Positions 17,289 through 27,038 of a stretch of 64,000 bases of DNA are shown here, one piece after another (position 1 is the first letter of the stretch; each line of letters opens with the position of its first letter). A program made the position numbers and the translations under genes. This stretch comes from an uncultured Marinomonas sp. (GTDB lineage: Bacteria; Pseudomonadota; Gammaproteobacteria; Pseudomonadales; Marinomonadaceae), in NCBI GenBank assembly GCA_947493575.1, contig CANLRQ010000011.1, forward strand, positions 1-64,000, written 5' to 3'. A model generated the notes under the pieces. It saw only the letters and a program-made list of their open reading frames with translations, was not told the DNA's origin and did not search any database.

Positions 17289-19907
17289 GTGAAGCTAACA
17301 GAAGTAAGAATTTTATCAATCGTCTCTCTCTTTGTTGTAATTGCACTATTGTTAGGGATGCGTTTGGGGGGTGATGGCTCGTCATCCGCCACACTAAAAT
17401 ATCTAGACGCATCGCTTTATATTGATGAATTGAATACCTCATCAGTTAATACTATTTTAGAGGGAGGGGATGCTATTGAGTGGCAACCTCTTGGTGAGAC
17501 TGTTGGGGAATTAAACTTAGGCTACTCTGCTTACTCACATTGGATAAAACTTCAGTTTAATGAATTACCTAAAAGCACTCGCTTTTTATACTTAGATTAT
17601 GAGTTGCTAGATACCGTTGAGTTTTATCAAATAACAGGGAATGAAATAGATAGAAAACTGTTAACGGGAGATCTAAAGCCCTTCTCTTCACGGGAATTCA
17701 TCAGTGATGATTTTGTTTTTCCTCTGGAAAACATAACCGAAAAAACCATTGTATACCTAAAAGTGTCTACAAAAGGTATTGTGAAAATTCCTTTGAGTAT
17801 TAAAACTGTAGATCAGGTGATAAATAAAACGCAGCTTAATGACCTTATGTTAGGCATTTACATCGGGTTTATGCTGTTTTCTATTGTTGGTTGTCTGGTT
17901 GTAGTTTTAATTACCAAAAACAACAACTTTCTTTTTTATGGTGCGTATTTCGCCATTTCTCTTCTTTCTGGGCTAAACTTTAACGGTCTTCTCTTTCATT
18001 GGGTCTGGCCAAATACGCCAGAGTTTAATAAATATGCAATTAATATTATTGCCTATCTCTTACTATACACACAGTTGCTTTTTGTAGAGTGTTATCTTAA
18101 AAAATTTAATGCCCGCTGCACAGTTATTTTATCTGTATCTAAATTAGCTGTATTAACTGGCCTTAGTCTTTCATTTGCTCCAGGTTTTTATACATTTGCA
18201 AGTTTATTATCTCTAATATTTATCATATACATTAACTTTTTATCCGTGCTATTTTCTGTTTCTTCATTCAGGAGCAAAGAAAAAAATCGTAAAAAAGAAC
18301 TGTATTTTATCCTTGCTTGGTTTTTCCATGCATGCAGTATATATGTGCTAATTTTTGATTTTTTAAATGTGGTGAGATTCTCGAGTGGTGTAGAGAATTA
18401 CATTATTGGAGCATATGCGATTCAAATTGTTTTTTTAATTGTTTCTATTGTTGATAGCTATGAATTAAACAGAAAAAATAGCATTCAAGAAGCACAAAAG
18501 AGTGTGCAAGAGTTAGAGCAAAGACAAATTATAGAGCGACATATGCTGTTTCAAGCTACTCATGACAGCTTATCATTGCTACCTAAAAAACAAATTTTGT
18601 TACAAAATTGGCCAACTATTAAAGAGTATATTCCGAAAAATCGGCCTACTGACGTATTTATTATTCACTTTGAAGGTTATTACTCTATTGTTTTAGCATT
18701 TGGTCAAGAAGCCGCAGACATGCTTGTATCTGGATTGCAGGAACGAGTGAAAAATGAAGTGTCGTTTAATAAACAATTTTCCGTGATTGATTACGATTGG
18801 AACAATGATAAAGCGGTTGTTTTAGATTCGTTAGACATTTGTCTTATATATGTTGAAAAAGAGTCGGAAGATGTCAATGTAACCTTATTAAAGCTGTATG
18901 AAAAAATTAGTGAGCCATTTAAATATCAAGATATTAACCTTGATGTTGTACTGTCTATTGGAGTAAATAAACAATTACCATCAGAAACAATCTCTTCGGG
19001 TATACGTAAGGCACAGGTAGCTTCTAGGGAAGCATCCAATAGGAAAATTGCCTTTTTGCAATACCAGCATACGTTAGGCTACGATCCTGAATATACCAAC
19101 ATACTGCTCTCGAAATTTAAAAAGGCACTAAAACAGGATGGACTAAGCTTGGTATTTCAACCGCAAGTCAATACTTTAACTGGAAAGGTGTTTGGTGCGG
19201 AGTCTCTATTGCGTTGGTCTGATGAAGATGAAGGTATTCTTTCTCCAGATATGTTTATCCCAATAATTGAGCAAAGTGCGTTGATTAATGACTTAACGGA
19301 TTTTGTTATTAGAGAGTCGTTCCAGTTTTTTCAATCCTTTAAAACAAAATTTAGTCACCCAATTCATTTATCATTAAATCTTTCTGCGCGGAATTTCTCA
19401 GATGAAAGTTTAGTTCAATGCATCTCACAATACTTAACAGAGTATGATGTTGACCCTGAGTATATAACCTTTGAATTAACAGAAACTGCTTTCTTAGGAG
19501 ATTTAGAGTCGAGTAAGCCAGCATTCAATCAGCTGTTAGAGTTAGGTGTTAAATTAGCGTTAGATGACTTTGGAACAGGATATTCTTCTTTAGCATATTT
19601 AAAAGAGCTACCTTTTTCTGAATTGAAAATTGACAAAAGCTTTTTAATTAAGGATTTCCACACTAAGCAAGGTGCAGGATTAGTTAAAGCAGCTATTGAG
19701 CTTGGTAGCAGTTTAGATATATTGGTAGTTGCTGAAGGTGTTGAATCTTTTGAATTAGCAAAACAATTAGGCACTTTTGGCTGTTATATTTGTCAAGGTT
19801 TCTATTTCTCTAAACCGATGAAAGTGCAAGAGTTTGAGAAATGGTATTCTCTTTATGATAGTAATAAATATATGTTAAGGGATCAGTTTGAACAAAAAGC
19901 GACTTAA
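17289..19907 (+). CDS. 7TM-DISM sensor with degenerate GGDEF and EAL phosphodiesterase domain
   Basis: An 872-residue membrane sensor. After an N-terminal helix, a periplasmic DISMED2 domain (about 30-165) is followed by seven TM helices (about 180-375), a linker, a GGDEF-like domain without a GG(D/E)EF motif (about 410-580) and an EAL domain (about 595-850). The EAL signature reads ESLLRW; the metal and catalytic residues LSLNLSARN, ELTETAFLGD, LDDFGTGYSS, KIDKSF, VAEGVES and CQGFYFSKPM are present, so it is probably an active c-di-GMP phosphodiesterase. Start chosen at GTG 17289, with AAAGGA at 17274-17279. The TetR gene overlaps its end. Confidence 0.88.
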   Translation: MKLTEVRILSIVSLFVVIALLLGMRLGGDGSSSATLKYLDASLYIDELNTSSVNTILEGGDAIEWQPLGETVGELNLGYSAYSHWIKLQFNELPKSTRFLYLDYELLDTVEFYQITGNEIDRKLLTGDLKPFSSREFISDDFVFPLENITEKTIVYLKVSTKGIVKIPLSIKTVDQVINKTQLNDLMLGIYIGFMLFSIVGCLVVVLITKNNNFLFYGAYFAISLLSGLNFNGLLFHWVWPNTPEFNKYAINIIAYLLLYTQLLFVECYLKKFNARCTVILSVSKLAVLTGLSLSFAPGFYTFASLLSLIFIIYINFLSVLFSVSSFRSKEKNRKKELYFILAWFFHACSIYVLIFDFLNVVRFSSGVENYIIGAYAIQIVFLIVSIVDSYELNRKNSIQEAQKSVQELEQRQIIERHMLFQATHDSLSLLPKKQILLQNWPTIKEYIPKNRPTDVFIIHFEGYYSIVLAFGQEAADMLVSGLQERVKNEVSFNKQFSVIDYDWNNDKAVVLDSLDICLIYVEKESEDVNVTLLKLYEKISEPFKYQDINLDVVLSIGVNKQLPSETISSGIRKAQVASREASNRKIAFLQYQHTLGYDPEYTNILLSKFKKALKQDGLSLVFQPQVNTLTGKVFGAESLLRWSDEDEGILSPDMFIPIIEQSALINDLTDFVIRESFQFFQSFKTKFSHPIHLSLNLSARNFSDESLVQCISQYLTEYDVDPEYITFELTETAFLGDLESSKPAFNQLLELGVKLALDDFGTGYSSLAYLKELPFSELKIDKSFLIKDFHTKQGAGLVKAAIELGSSLDILVVAEGVESFELAKQLGTFGCYICQGFYFSKPMKVQEFEKWYSLYDSNKYMLRDQFEQKAT

Positions 19908-20523
19908 TACTTTAAATTCGTTGAGGTATTCACTACAAACTCAATTGTTAACGCAACGCTGGAGTGATATTTCTGTCCAGTTAATTTCTAAAGAAGCTAA
20001 AGTGAGTATTGGTACTTTCTATAATTATTTTGATTCTAAAGAAGATGCATTAGATGATTTGAAAATAAAGTTAACAAGCATATTAAAAAATGACCTGCTG
20101 TCTTTGTTGGCAACATATTCATCTGCAATAGATAAAATCGTTATAACGGTTAAGTATTTTATGTTGATCTCTTCAAGCGGATCAACTTGGTCTAATTATT
20201 TATTTAATGGCTCATCTTTTATTGATCGATTGTCTAATGGCATTCAAGATATTCTCAACACTTTGATTCGAGAGGGAATTGAGGAAGGAAATGTTGAGCC
20301 TTTGGATATCCCCCACGTTATTGAGTACATTGAGTCCGGCATTTTTTCTTTTTCAAGAAACTCGCTTAGTATGTCTTGTAAAGATGATGTCGTAGTAGAT
20401 CTCGTGCTACGAACATTAGACGTACCTGCGAATCAAAGGTGTAAAGTATTGACAATGGCTTGTCCTGTAACACCTCTAATGCCTCTACCTATTTTAAATA
20501 TTTCTAATTCTGAGAGTATATAA
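19888..20523 (+). CDS. TetR-family transcriptional regulator
   Basis: A 211-residue regulator. The N-terminal HTH is seen in WSDISVQLISKEAKVSIGTF followed by YNYFDSKEDALDDLK, the TetR signature. The ligand domain (60-211) has no recognisable specificity. The start is TTG at 19888, inside the 3' end of the phosphodiesterase gene (20-bp overlap), with AAGGGA at 19877-19882; this implies translational coupling. A glutaredoxin-like gene follows after 2 bp. The likely operon is therefore c-di-GMP phosphodiesterase, regulator, thioredoxin-fold protein. Confidence 0.85.
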   Translation: MNKKRLNTLNSLRYSLQTQLLTQRWSDISVQLISKEAKVSIGTFYNYFDSKEDALDDLKIKLTSILKNDLLSLLATYSSAIDKIVITVKYFMLISSSGSTWSNYLFNGSSFIDRLSNGIQDILNTLIREGIEEGNVEPLDIPHVIEYIESGIFSFSRNSLSMSCKDDVVVDLVLRTLDVPANQRCKVLTMACPVTPLMPLPILNISNSESI

Positions 20524-20525
20524 AA

Positions 20526-20792
20526 ATGAATACAGTGAAACTTTATGGAACATTGGGGTGCCATTTATGTGATATTGCTAAGCAAGAAATTGTAAATTCC
20601 CATAACAACCCTAAAATAGAGTACATAGATGTTGCTGAAAATAATGATCTATTTGAGCAATTTGGTGAAAAAATACCAGTGCTAGAAGTTTCAGAACGTT
20701 TCTTATACTGGCCTTTTAGTGCTAATCAAATTGACTCAGTGATTAACACTATTCGAAAAGGAGAAAATAATACGAGACGTTATTTAAGATGA
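20526..20792 (+). CDS. Glutaredoxin-like (DUF836) protein
   Basis: An 88-residue thioredoxin-fold protein with the dithiol motif CHLC (residues 12-15) right after the first strand (VKLYGTLGCHLCD) and the cis-Pro segment KIPVLEV. This DUF836/glutaredoxin-like family probably does small thiol-disulfide exchange in the cytoplasm; no specific partner is known. It lies 2 bp after the TetR gene. It ends convergently with tatD. Confidence 0.8.
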   Translation: MNTVKLYGTLGCHLCDIAKQEIVNSHNNPKIEYIDVAENNDLFEQFGEKIPVLEVSERFLYWPFSANQIDSVINTIRKGENNTRRYLR

Positions 20793-20804
20793 CTTGTTCA
20801 TTGG

Positions 20805-21575
20805 CTATATTGAAAAGAGCCGTCGAGCGTTTTGTGTTGTCATTTTTATAATTTCTTCAGGAGTTTGTTTTCTGATAAGGGAAAGTTCTTTTACTATATA
20901 AGTGAGGAACTTAGGATGATTTTTTTTGGGACGTGGTCGAATGGTTCTTGGAACTAAATAGGGTGCATCTGTTTCAATAAGTAGTCGATCATCAGGTATG
21001 TATTTCACGGCTTCTTTTAACTCAAGCCCTCTTCGTTCATCACACAGCCAACCTGTTATTCCAATATGTAAGTTTAAATCTAAATACTTTTTAAGTGTGT
21101 CATGGCTACCTGTAAAGCAATGAATAACACCTTCAATATTGTTATGGTTAGATAAAATGTTTATGAGAGGGTCTTCTGCCTCTCTTTCGTGAAGATAAAC
21201 AGGTAATTGCATGGTTTTCGCCATTACAACCTGTTCTTCAAATGCTAGAAGCTGCTCGCTTGGGGTTGAGAAGTTTCTATTGAAATCCAGCCCTGTTTCC
21301 CCAATCGCAATAGGAGAAGCGCTCTGTGCTAATTGCAAGATGGCTTGTTTAGTAGCGGTATCCCATTCTGAAGCATGGTGAGGATGACATCCAATAGTAT
21401 AGTGAATAGGAAGCTGTGGTTTCTCTTTAAGTAACGAAACCAGTTCGTTGGACTCAGACAAGTTTGAACTAATAGCAATTAACGTTTGAATGTTTGCTTG
21501 CTCTAATACAGAAACTAACTCATCTATCTTTTCTAATTCTACTGTACTGCTTAAGTTTACGCCTATATCAATCAT
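20805..21575 (-). CDS. tatD: TatD-family metal-dependent DNase
   Basis: A 256-residue TIM-barrel hydrolase. The start MIDIGVNLSS matches E. coli TatD, which lacks the HxH motif of YcfH/YjjV. Metal-site segments IGETGLDF, PVYLHEREAEDP, GVIHCFTGS and LIETDAPYL are intact. TatD is a 3'-5' exonuclease linked to DNA repair and peroxide tolerance. Its start overlaps the stop of the upstream HDOD gene by 1 bp, so both are in one operon. Confidence 0.9.
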   Translation of the reverse strand: MIDIGVNLSSTVELEKIDELVSVLEQANIQTLIAISSNLSESNELVSLLKEKPQLPIHYTIGCHPHHASEWDTATKQAILQLAQSASPIAIGETGLDFNRNFSTPSEQLLAFEEQVVMAKTMQLPVYLHEREAEDPLINILSNHNNIEGVIHCFTGSHDTLKKYLDLNLHIGITGWLCDERRGLELKEAVKYIPDDRLLIETDAPYLVPRTIRPRPKKNHPKFLTYIVKELSLIRKQTPEEIIKMTTQNARRLFSI

Positions 21576-22765
21576 TAAAATTCTAACTCTTGTGTTTTTT
21601 GTAAGCTGGTAATATACATTTCTTTTAATTGCTCTTTATTTAGCTCTACATCTTTGAAATTAGAGAAGGGGATTTTATCCCACTGTCCTGCTTCATAGAG
21701 ACAGGTAATTTTTAATGCGGTACCTAATTTACCACTATGATGAATTAATGCATTGTTGACTGCTGGTGATAGGGGGAGACCTTTTAGAAGTGTTTTCATA
21801 TCTTCATTGAAGAAAACAGGTAAATAAGAAAACAAGCCTGTGATGAAAGCACCTTCTATTTTTGGATATAACGCTTCTGCTATAGATTGTGTAAAGTAAG
21901 CTCTAGAAATAGCCATTCGATAAAGGCAATCTGGTTTTCCTTCTATTGAGGTTAGCAATGCCATACCAAACCATTTTGTTAAATCCCTTAGCCCAATTAC
22001 TTCAAGCGCTCTTTGAACATTGGTGATATTGAAATTCTGATAGTACATGGCTGATTTTGTTAATTTAATGATTTTGTAAGCCAAAGTGCTGTCTACTTCA
22101 ATAGCAGATGATATGTCTCGTAAGTTAACTAAGGGAGAATTAATGAGAGTTAATACTTTAGATATCAATGAGGTATAAGTGGGGACTTTATTTCCAGTAA
22201 CGTCTTCGCGGATATTTAGAAGATCGCCAGAGAAAAGCTTAATCTTAGTTAACTCAGTGATTTTGTCGAGCTGTTGCTTAATGGTTAAGTCCGTCAAAAT
22301 GACTTTTTTATTATGGAGTTGTTCAGAATTTGCTAATGCTATCACGTCATTCACTCCATATAAGGCAATGCTTAATTTTATGTAAGTAAAGAAGGTGAGT
22401 GCATCGTCTGTTAGGCTTTCTATGTTAGGGTTAATTAAGCCAAAGTGGTATCCATTTGCTGTAAGTGATTTTAGTTCAGAGGAGTATTGTAAAATTTTTG
22501 CTTGAGTCGCGTTAACAAAAATAACAATTTTATTTTCAGGTAAGGTAGGAAGAGCTTGAATATCGCTAATATTCATATCGATGAAAGCAGGTTTATTTTC
22601 AACAACATTATCGATGGGCAAATCAAGGAAAAGCGAGCTTAAAATGTTGCTGAAACCTTCTTCTGTACTTGCTGTAGTATGTGCAAGTAGTAATTGATAT
22701 GCATATATTTTATATTGAGAGTTCAATATTGCCTGTCTAGCGAATAGAATCGTTTCTTGTTTCAT
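21575..22765 (-). CDS. EAL-like/HDOD signalling protein (YuxH type)
   Basis: A 396-residue soluble protein with a degenerate EAL domain (about 1-190; opening MKQETILFARQAILNSQ and YAYQLLL replacing the EAL region) and an HDOD domain (about 195-390; SLISKVLTLINSP, AYKIIKLTKSAMYYQNF, AIEVIGLRDLTKWFG-like segments). EAL catalytic residues are missing, so c-di-GMP hydrolysis is not expected. Such proteins regulate motility or surface behaviour. I placed the start at ATG 22765 rather than an in-frame start 48 bp upstream. It lies divergent from cheV. Confidence 0.85.
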   Translation of the reverse strand: MKQETILFARQAILNSQYKIYAYQLLLAHTTASTEEGFSNILSSLFLDLPIDNVVENKPAFIDMNISDIQALPTLPENKIVIFVNATQAKILQYSSELKSLTANGYHFGLINPNIESLTDDALTFFTYIKLSIALYGVNDVIALANSEQLHNKKVILTDLTIKQQLDKITELTKIKLFSGDLLNIREDVTGNKVPTYTSLISKVLTLINSPLVNLRDISSAIEVDSTLAYKIIKLTKSAMYYQNFNITNVQRALEVIGLRDLTKWFGMALLTSIEGKPDCLYRMAISRAYFTQSIAEALYPKIEGAFITGLFSYLPVFFNEDMKTLLKGLPLSPAVNNALIHHSGKLGTALKITCLYEAGQWDKIPFSNFKDVELNKEQLKEMYITSLQKTQELEF

Positions 22766-22872
22766 TAGAATCTCTATTAAAAGTGAAAATAAATGACAGT
22801 TAATCGTTACCAATTACAATATCCAGTTTATAATAGATCTATTATGCTGGGAAATTTAGTTTGGAGTAAATC

Positions 22873-23808
22873 ATGGCTGGTATGTTAGATGCCGTAGACC
22901 AAAGAACGCAGTTAGTAGGCGAGAATAGGCTAGAGTTGCTGATGTTTAGGCTAAATGGTCTACAAATGTTTGCAATTAACGTGTTCAAAGTTCAGGAAGT
23001 GGTCCAGTTACCAAAATTGAATTTAATGCCACATAGGCATGATTCAGTTGGTGGTGTTACGCATTTTAGAGGGCGAACTATACCCGTAATAGACTTGTCT
23101 CAGTCAATAGGTATGCGGCCTTTGTCAACAGATCAGTCTTGCAATTTGATTGTGACGGAATACAACAATTCCATTCAAGGCTTTATGGTTGGTGAAGTCG
23201 ATCGTATTATTAATATGAACTGGAATGAAATATTGCCGCCACCAGATGGAGTTGGTAGACAAAATTATTTAACTGCCATTACTAAGATTAATGAACGAAT
23301 TGTTGAAATTATTGATGTTGAGAAAATTTTAGCTGAGATCTCTCCTTACAATACTGCAATCAGTGATCACATCGTTGATAAAGATCTATTATCTATGGCA
23401 TCTGGTCTTGAAGTGCTTGTAGTGGATGATTCCTCTGTTGCACTTGCTCAGTGCCAGGTAACATTAGACTTTTTAGGTATCAAGGTTCATACGGCAACGG
23501 ATGGTAAAAAAGGACTAGAGTTGCTGAAAAAATGGGCTGATCAGGGAGAAAACATTCCTGAAAAGCTATTAATGATGATTACTGATGCTGAAATGCCTGA
23601 AATGGATGGTTATCGATTAACTAAAGAGATTCGTGAAGATTCTCGTATGAAAGATTTACACATAGTCTTACACACTTCTTTGAGTGGTAGCTTCAATAAA
23701 GCTATGGTTCAAAAAGTTGGCTGTGATGATTTTCTTTCAAAGTTCCAGCCTGATAAGTTGGCAACAGTAATTCAAGACCGTATGAGAGTGGTTGTCTGTA
23801 AAGATTAA
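22873..23808 (+). CDS. cheV: Chemotaxis coupling protein CheV (CheW + receiver)
   Basis: A 311-residue protein with a CheW domain (about 18-160; FAINVFKVQEVV, GGVTHFRGRTIPVIDL) and a C-terminal response-regulator domain (180-305; VVDDSS acidic pair, phospho-acceptor Asp238 in TDAEMPEMDG, Thr268, Lys290). CheV couples receptors to CheA and is thought to act in adaptation or as a phosphate sink. It is monocistronic and ends at a strong terminator. The chemoreceptor fragment at the right edge of the window may be one of its partners. Confidence 0.93.
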   Translation: MAGMLDAVDQRTQLVGENRLELLMFRLNGLQMFAINVFKVQEVVQLPKLNLMPHRHDSVGGVTHFRGRTIPVIDLSQSIGMRPLSTDQSCNLIVTEYNNSIQGFMVGEVDRIINMNWNEILPPPDGVGRQNYLTAITKINERIVEIIDVEKILAEISPYNTAISDHIVDKDLLSMASGLEVLVVDDSSVALAQCQVTLDFLGIKVHTATDGKKGLELLKKWADQGENIPEKLLMMITDAEMPEMDGYRLTKEIREDSRMKDLHIVLHTSLSGSFNKAMVQKVGCDDFLSKFQPDKLATVIQDRMRVVVCKD

Positions 23809-23849
23809 TAAAATCACTTTCTAACGCATTGTTTACTGATACAAAGTAA

Positions 23850-23886
23850 CCCCCAATAATTGGATAATCCATATTGGGGGTTTTTT
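23850..23886 (+). terminator. Intrinsic terminator after cheV
   Basis: CCCCCAATA (23850-23858) pairs with TATTGGGGG (23872-23880), with a further TGGAT/ATCCA inner pairing, followed by TTTTTT. It is a strong plus-strand terminator. Confidence 0.9.
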
Positions 23887-23949
23887 GTTATTGCTATGGG
23901 CAAAGTTGTAAAACCCATCTAACTCAACAAAGTTGTTTTGAAAGGAACA

Positions 23950-24594
23950 TTATTTTTTCTTATTACTTTTACTGTTTTTGTTGCGTTTCTTTGATGGCTT
24001 ATTATTTTTAGGGAATGGTCTTTTTTCTGGTTCGGTTCTGAGTAATAAAAATAGGTCTGTGATTACCTCGGGGATTTGCTCAATGCAAGACTGAGTCAGT
24101 TTTGCAGAAGAGCGAATATCAACGATTTCGTCGTCTTCAAATAAGTCTGATGCAACCATAATAGGCAAAAGTAACTCGGCAATCTGTTCTTCTTTCTCTG
24201 ACGAAAACCAATCTTTTTCAGTGAGAAAAACACCTTCCATAAAACCGCTTGCCCATTCTTGTAATTCACTCAGCTCATCTTCCGATTCTGCCATAGCAAG
24301 CTCACAAGGAACTAAAAATCCGTCTTCAGATTCCAACTCTTTCTCGATATCCAGTTTTAAGCGAGATAAATAGCCATTAATGGCTTTTTCTTCTTTCTCA
24401 GAATTAAATTTAGGTGTGTCTTCGAATACGATAGGCACCCAAGTGCTATCAGAAATAGGAGAGGGAGATAGCGCTAAAGCAGTAAGAAATCCATGAGCTG
24501 TAATAAAATTATGGCATTCTTCATGTACGGCGTCTGATTCTAAAAACACCTCTAATGTTTCCAATTCTAGATCATCAAGTGTCTGATGTGTCAT
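23950..24594 (-). CDS. YecA/YgfB-family (UPF0149) protein
   Basis: A 214-residue UPF0149 protein: the N-terminal helical pattern ECHNFITAHGFLTALALSP and the middle ELQEWASGFMEGVFL are family hallmarks. The C-terminus is very basic (KKRNKNSKSNKKK) and lacks the SEC-C zinc motif found in longer YecA proteins. Function of the family is unknown. It is divergent from the RecQ-type gene, with start codons about 95 bp apart. Confidence 0.85.
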   Translation of the reverse strand: MTHQTLDDLELETLEVFLESDAVHEECHNFITAHGFLTALALSPSPISDSTWVPIVFEDTPKFNSEKEEKAINGYLSRLKLDIEKELESEDGFLVPCELAMAESEDELSELQEWASGFMEGVFLTEKDWFSSEKEEQIAELLLPIMVASDLFEDDEIVDIRSSAKLTQSCIEQIPEVITDLFLLLRTEPEKRPFPKNNKPSKKRNKNSKSNKKK

Positions 24595-24687
24595 TATTTG
24601 TCTTCCTCAATAAATGTGTTCGCAGTTTATCGAATTACTTGCGGAAAATCGATGTGGTTTTTGTCTGAATCATGGATAATTCACCCC

Positions 24688-26430
24688 ATGGATAAGACTC
24701 ACGCATTACTATCAAAGTTTGGTTTTGAAAAATTTAAACCACTTCAGCAAGAAGCTGTTGAATTTCTTTTGTCGGATAAAGACGTTTTATTGATTTCCCC
24801 TACGGGTGGAGGGAAGTCGCTAGTCTATCAGATGGCATCATTATTAAGAGATGGAGTTGGTATCGTGGTTAGTCCGCTGATTGCGTTAATGCATCAACAA
24901 GTGGATTACTTAAGATCTTTAGGTGTCAAAGCTGAACTATTAAATTCCTCATTGAACCCAGGAGAGCAAGACGATTTGATGTGGGCCTTGCGTCATAATC
25001 AAGTTGATATCCTATTCCTTTCGCCTGAGAAACTCATTCAACCTTCAGTCATAGGTTTTCTTTCCTATATAAAAGTGTCTCTCTGTGCTGTTGATGAAGC
25101 GCACTGTATTGCTCAATGGGGAGAAGGGTTTCGTCCAGAATACAGTCAGTTGAATATCATTAAAGACACTTTTCCGAGTGTGCCAGTTATTGCAATGACT
25201 GGTACTGCAGATGCAGAAACACAATCTTTAATTGTTGAATCATTAAAATTAGATACACCTAAAACCCTTAGCGGCAGTTTTAATAGAGAAAATATAGAAA
25301 TTGTTATTTCACAAAAGAAACAATCGTTTAAACAGCTGTTGTACTTTTTGGTACATGAAGTAGCGGGTGAGTCAGGAATTGTTTATTGTCGCTCTAGAAA
25401 AAGTGTCGAAACAATTGCTCAAAACTTGAACGAATTAGGCTTGACCAGCCGTTATTATCATTCGTCTATGTCGAATAGCGAAAAGGAAAATAATGCACGA
25501 CTTTTCTATGAAGGTATAGGCGAAGTGATGGTTGCAACAACCGCATTTGGAATGGGGGTTGATAAATCAGATGTTCGCTTTGTGGTACATATGGATTTAC
25601 CAACCAGCATAGAATCTTATTATCAAGAAATTGGCCGAGCGGGACGTGATGGAAACCCTGCTAAAGCTGTTTTGTTTTACGGACTTCAGGATTTTATTAA
25701 ACTGATTCAGTTTGAAAATGATATGGGTGGTAAAGATGAAGAGCCATTATCTATTAAATCAGCAAAATTGTTCACCTTTTTAGAGAGTCGAGGATGTCGG
25801 CGAAAAAGCTTGTTAGAAAACTTTAATGAACTAATTGAGGATTGTGGTAATTGTGATCGTTGCAAAATGATGAGTTCTGAACACAATGTAACCGTTGCCG
25901 CGCAGAAGTTGTTATCTCTTATTTATCATACGAAAGGGCTGGTGCCTGTTTCTACCTTGATTCATATTTTACACGGTAAATTAACAACGAAAGTAAAATC
26001 AATAAATGGCATGTCCATAGGTCTATTTGGTAAGGGAAAAGAGCTCACTGATATTGGATGGAAGTCACTAATCAGGAAACTTTTAGCGGAAAACTACTTG
26101 TCTGTTGCTGGAGAATATTGTACAGACTTTCTTCTTACACAAAAATCTAAGTCGGTGCTAAGGGGAGAGGTGCAAATCATCTTAAATAAAGACTTTCACT
26201 TACCTTCAATGAAAGAGCCAAAAATTGAACAAGAAGCCGCTAACTGGATTGAAATAATGAAATGGCATTATAAGAATCATCAAACCAGTGCTTTCAGTCT
26301 TTACCAATTAAGAAAAATTGCAGAAGGAATGCCTAAGTCGTTAGCATCCATAAGTCGATTAACGGGAATTCCTATAACCAAGCTAGAAGGGGAAGAAGTT
26401 CATTCTCTTTTTAAAATTTTACATGGCTAA
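24688..26430 (+). CDS. RecQ-family ATP-dependent DNA helicase
   Basis: A 580-residue superfamily-2 3'-5' DNA helicase. Motif I SPTGGGKS, motif II DEAH in AVDEAHCIAQWG, motif III MTGTA, motif IV IVYCRSRKSVE, motif V ATTAFGMGVDK and motif VI QEIGRAGRDG are present, followed by the RecQ zinc site (CRR...DCGNCDRC) and a winged-helix region; a C-terminal HRDC-like end is doubtful. The aromatic-rich loop reads AQWGEGFRPEY, where RecQ normally has SQWGHDFRPEY, so it may be a divergent paralogue. ATG 24688 is my choice; an in-frame ATG at 24652 is possible. sprT follows after 18 bp. Confidence 0.85.
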   Translation: MDKTHALLSKFGFEKFKPLQQEAVEFLLSDKDVLLISPTGGGKSLVYQMASLLRDGVGIVVSPLIALMHQQVDYLRSLGVKAELLNSSLNPGEQDDLMWALRHNQVDILFLSPEKLIQPSVIGFLSYIKVSLCAVDEAHCIAQWGEGFRPEYSQLNIIKDTFPSVPVIAMTGTADAETQSLIVESLKLDTPKTLSGSFNRENIEIVISQKKQSFKQLLYFLVHEVAGESGIVYCRSRKSVETIAQNLNELGLTSRYYHSSMSNSEKENNARLFYEGIGEVMVATTAFGMGVDKSDVRFVVHMDLPTSIESYYQEIGRAGRDGNPAKAVLFYGLQDFIKLIQFENDMGGKDEEPLSIKSAKLFTFLESRGCRRKSLLENFNELIEDCGNCDRCKMMSSEHNVTVAAQKLLSLIYHTKGLVPVSTLIHILHGKLTTKVKSINGMSIGLFGKGKELTDIGWKSLIRKLLAENYLSVAGEYCTDFLLTQKSKSVLRGEVQIILNKDFHLPSMKEPKIEQEAANWIEIMKWHYKNHQTSAFSLYQLRKIAEGMPKSLASISRLTGIPITKLEGEEVHSLFKILHG

Positions 26431-26448
26431 ATGGTATTGTGAGCGAGT

Positions 26449-26964
26449 ATGTCATTAAAAGAAAAGGTTCCTACTTCAACAGATTTTTTTCGTGTTCGAG
26501 AAAAGCTTTGTGAGTGTTTGGTATTAGCTGAGGGTTATTTTAAGAGAGAGTTTGTATTCCCTGATTTTAATTTTAAACAAAGGGGGCGCTCTGCAGGCAC
26601 TGCGTATTTGCAAAAAAATGAAATCCGCTTAAATTATTATATGTACCAGCAAAACCCAGAGGAGTTCATCAATGAGGTTATTCCTCATGAATTGGCTCAT
26701 TTGCTTGCTTACACATTATATGGCTCTTCTATTCGCCCACATGGAAAAGAATGGCAAAGTGTTATGTTCTTTGTACTTGGATGTACTCCGTCGCGGACGC
26801 ATAACTTTGAGACTCCTACACCTAAGAAAACGTTTCAATATGCTTGTGCTTGTCAGACCCATTTATTGACGATTAGACGACATAACAAAATTGTTAAGGG
26901 TGTTACTTATGTATGTAAACAGTGCCAAGAACCTTTAAAACCATTGGTGAAGCAAGGTAAATGA
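26449..26964 (+). CDS. sprT: SprT-family zinc metalloprotein
   Basis: A 171-residue SprT protein with the HELAH zinc/active-site motif (VIPHELAHLLAY), a third His in IRPHGKEWQ, and a C-terminal zinc ribbon (YACACQT and CKQCQEPL). The bacterial family's role is unclear, while the eukaryotic relative SPRTN degrades DNA-protein crosslinks; the position next to a RecQ helicase fits a DNA-repair link, which is inference. Confidence 0.88.
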   Translation: MSLKEKVPTSTDFFRVREKLCECLVLAEGYFKREFVFPDFNFKQRGRSAGTAYLQKNEIRLNYYMYQQNPEEFINEVIPHELAHLLAYTLYGSSIRPHGKEWQSVMFFVLGCTPSRTHNFETPTPKKTFQYACACQTHLLTIRRHNKIVKGVTYVCKQCQEPLKPLVKQGK

Positions 26965-26972
26965 TTTTAACT

Positions 26973-27020
26973 TTGATCTATGTCAAGTTTGAGGATATTA
27001 TTCATGCGCTAATTTAATCT
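26973..27020 (+). promoter_or_regulatory. FNR/ANR box and promoter of the 51-residue membrane protein
   Basis: TTGATCTATGTCAA (26973-26986) is a full match to the ANR-type consensus TTGATnnnnGTCAA, one base from the FNR consensus. A -10-like TAATCT (27015-27020) or TAATTT (27010-27015) follows at about the distance expected for an FNR-activated promoter, and the small gene starts at 27039. Confidence 0.6.
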
Positions 27021-27038
27021 TATGTTTGGAGTTCATGA

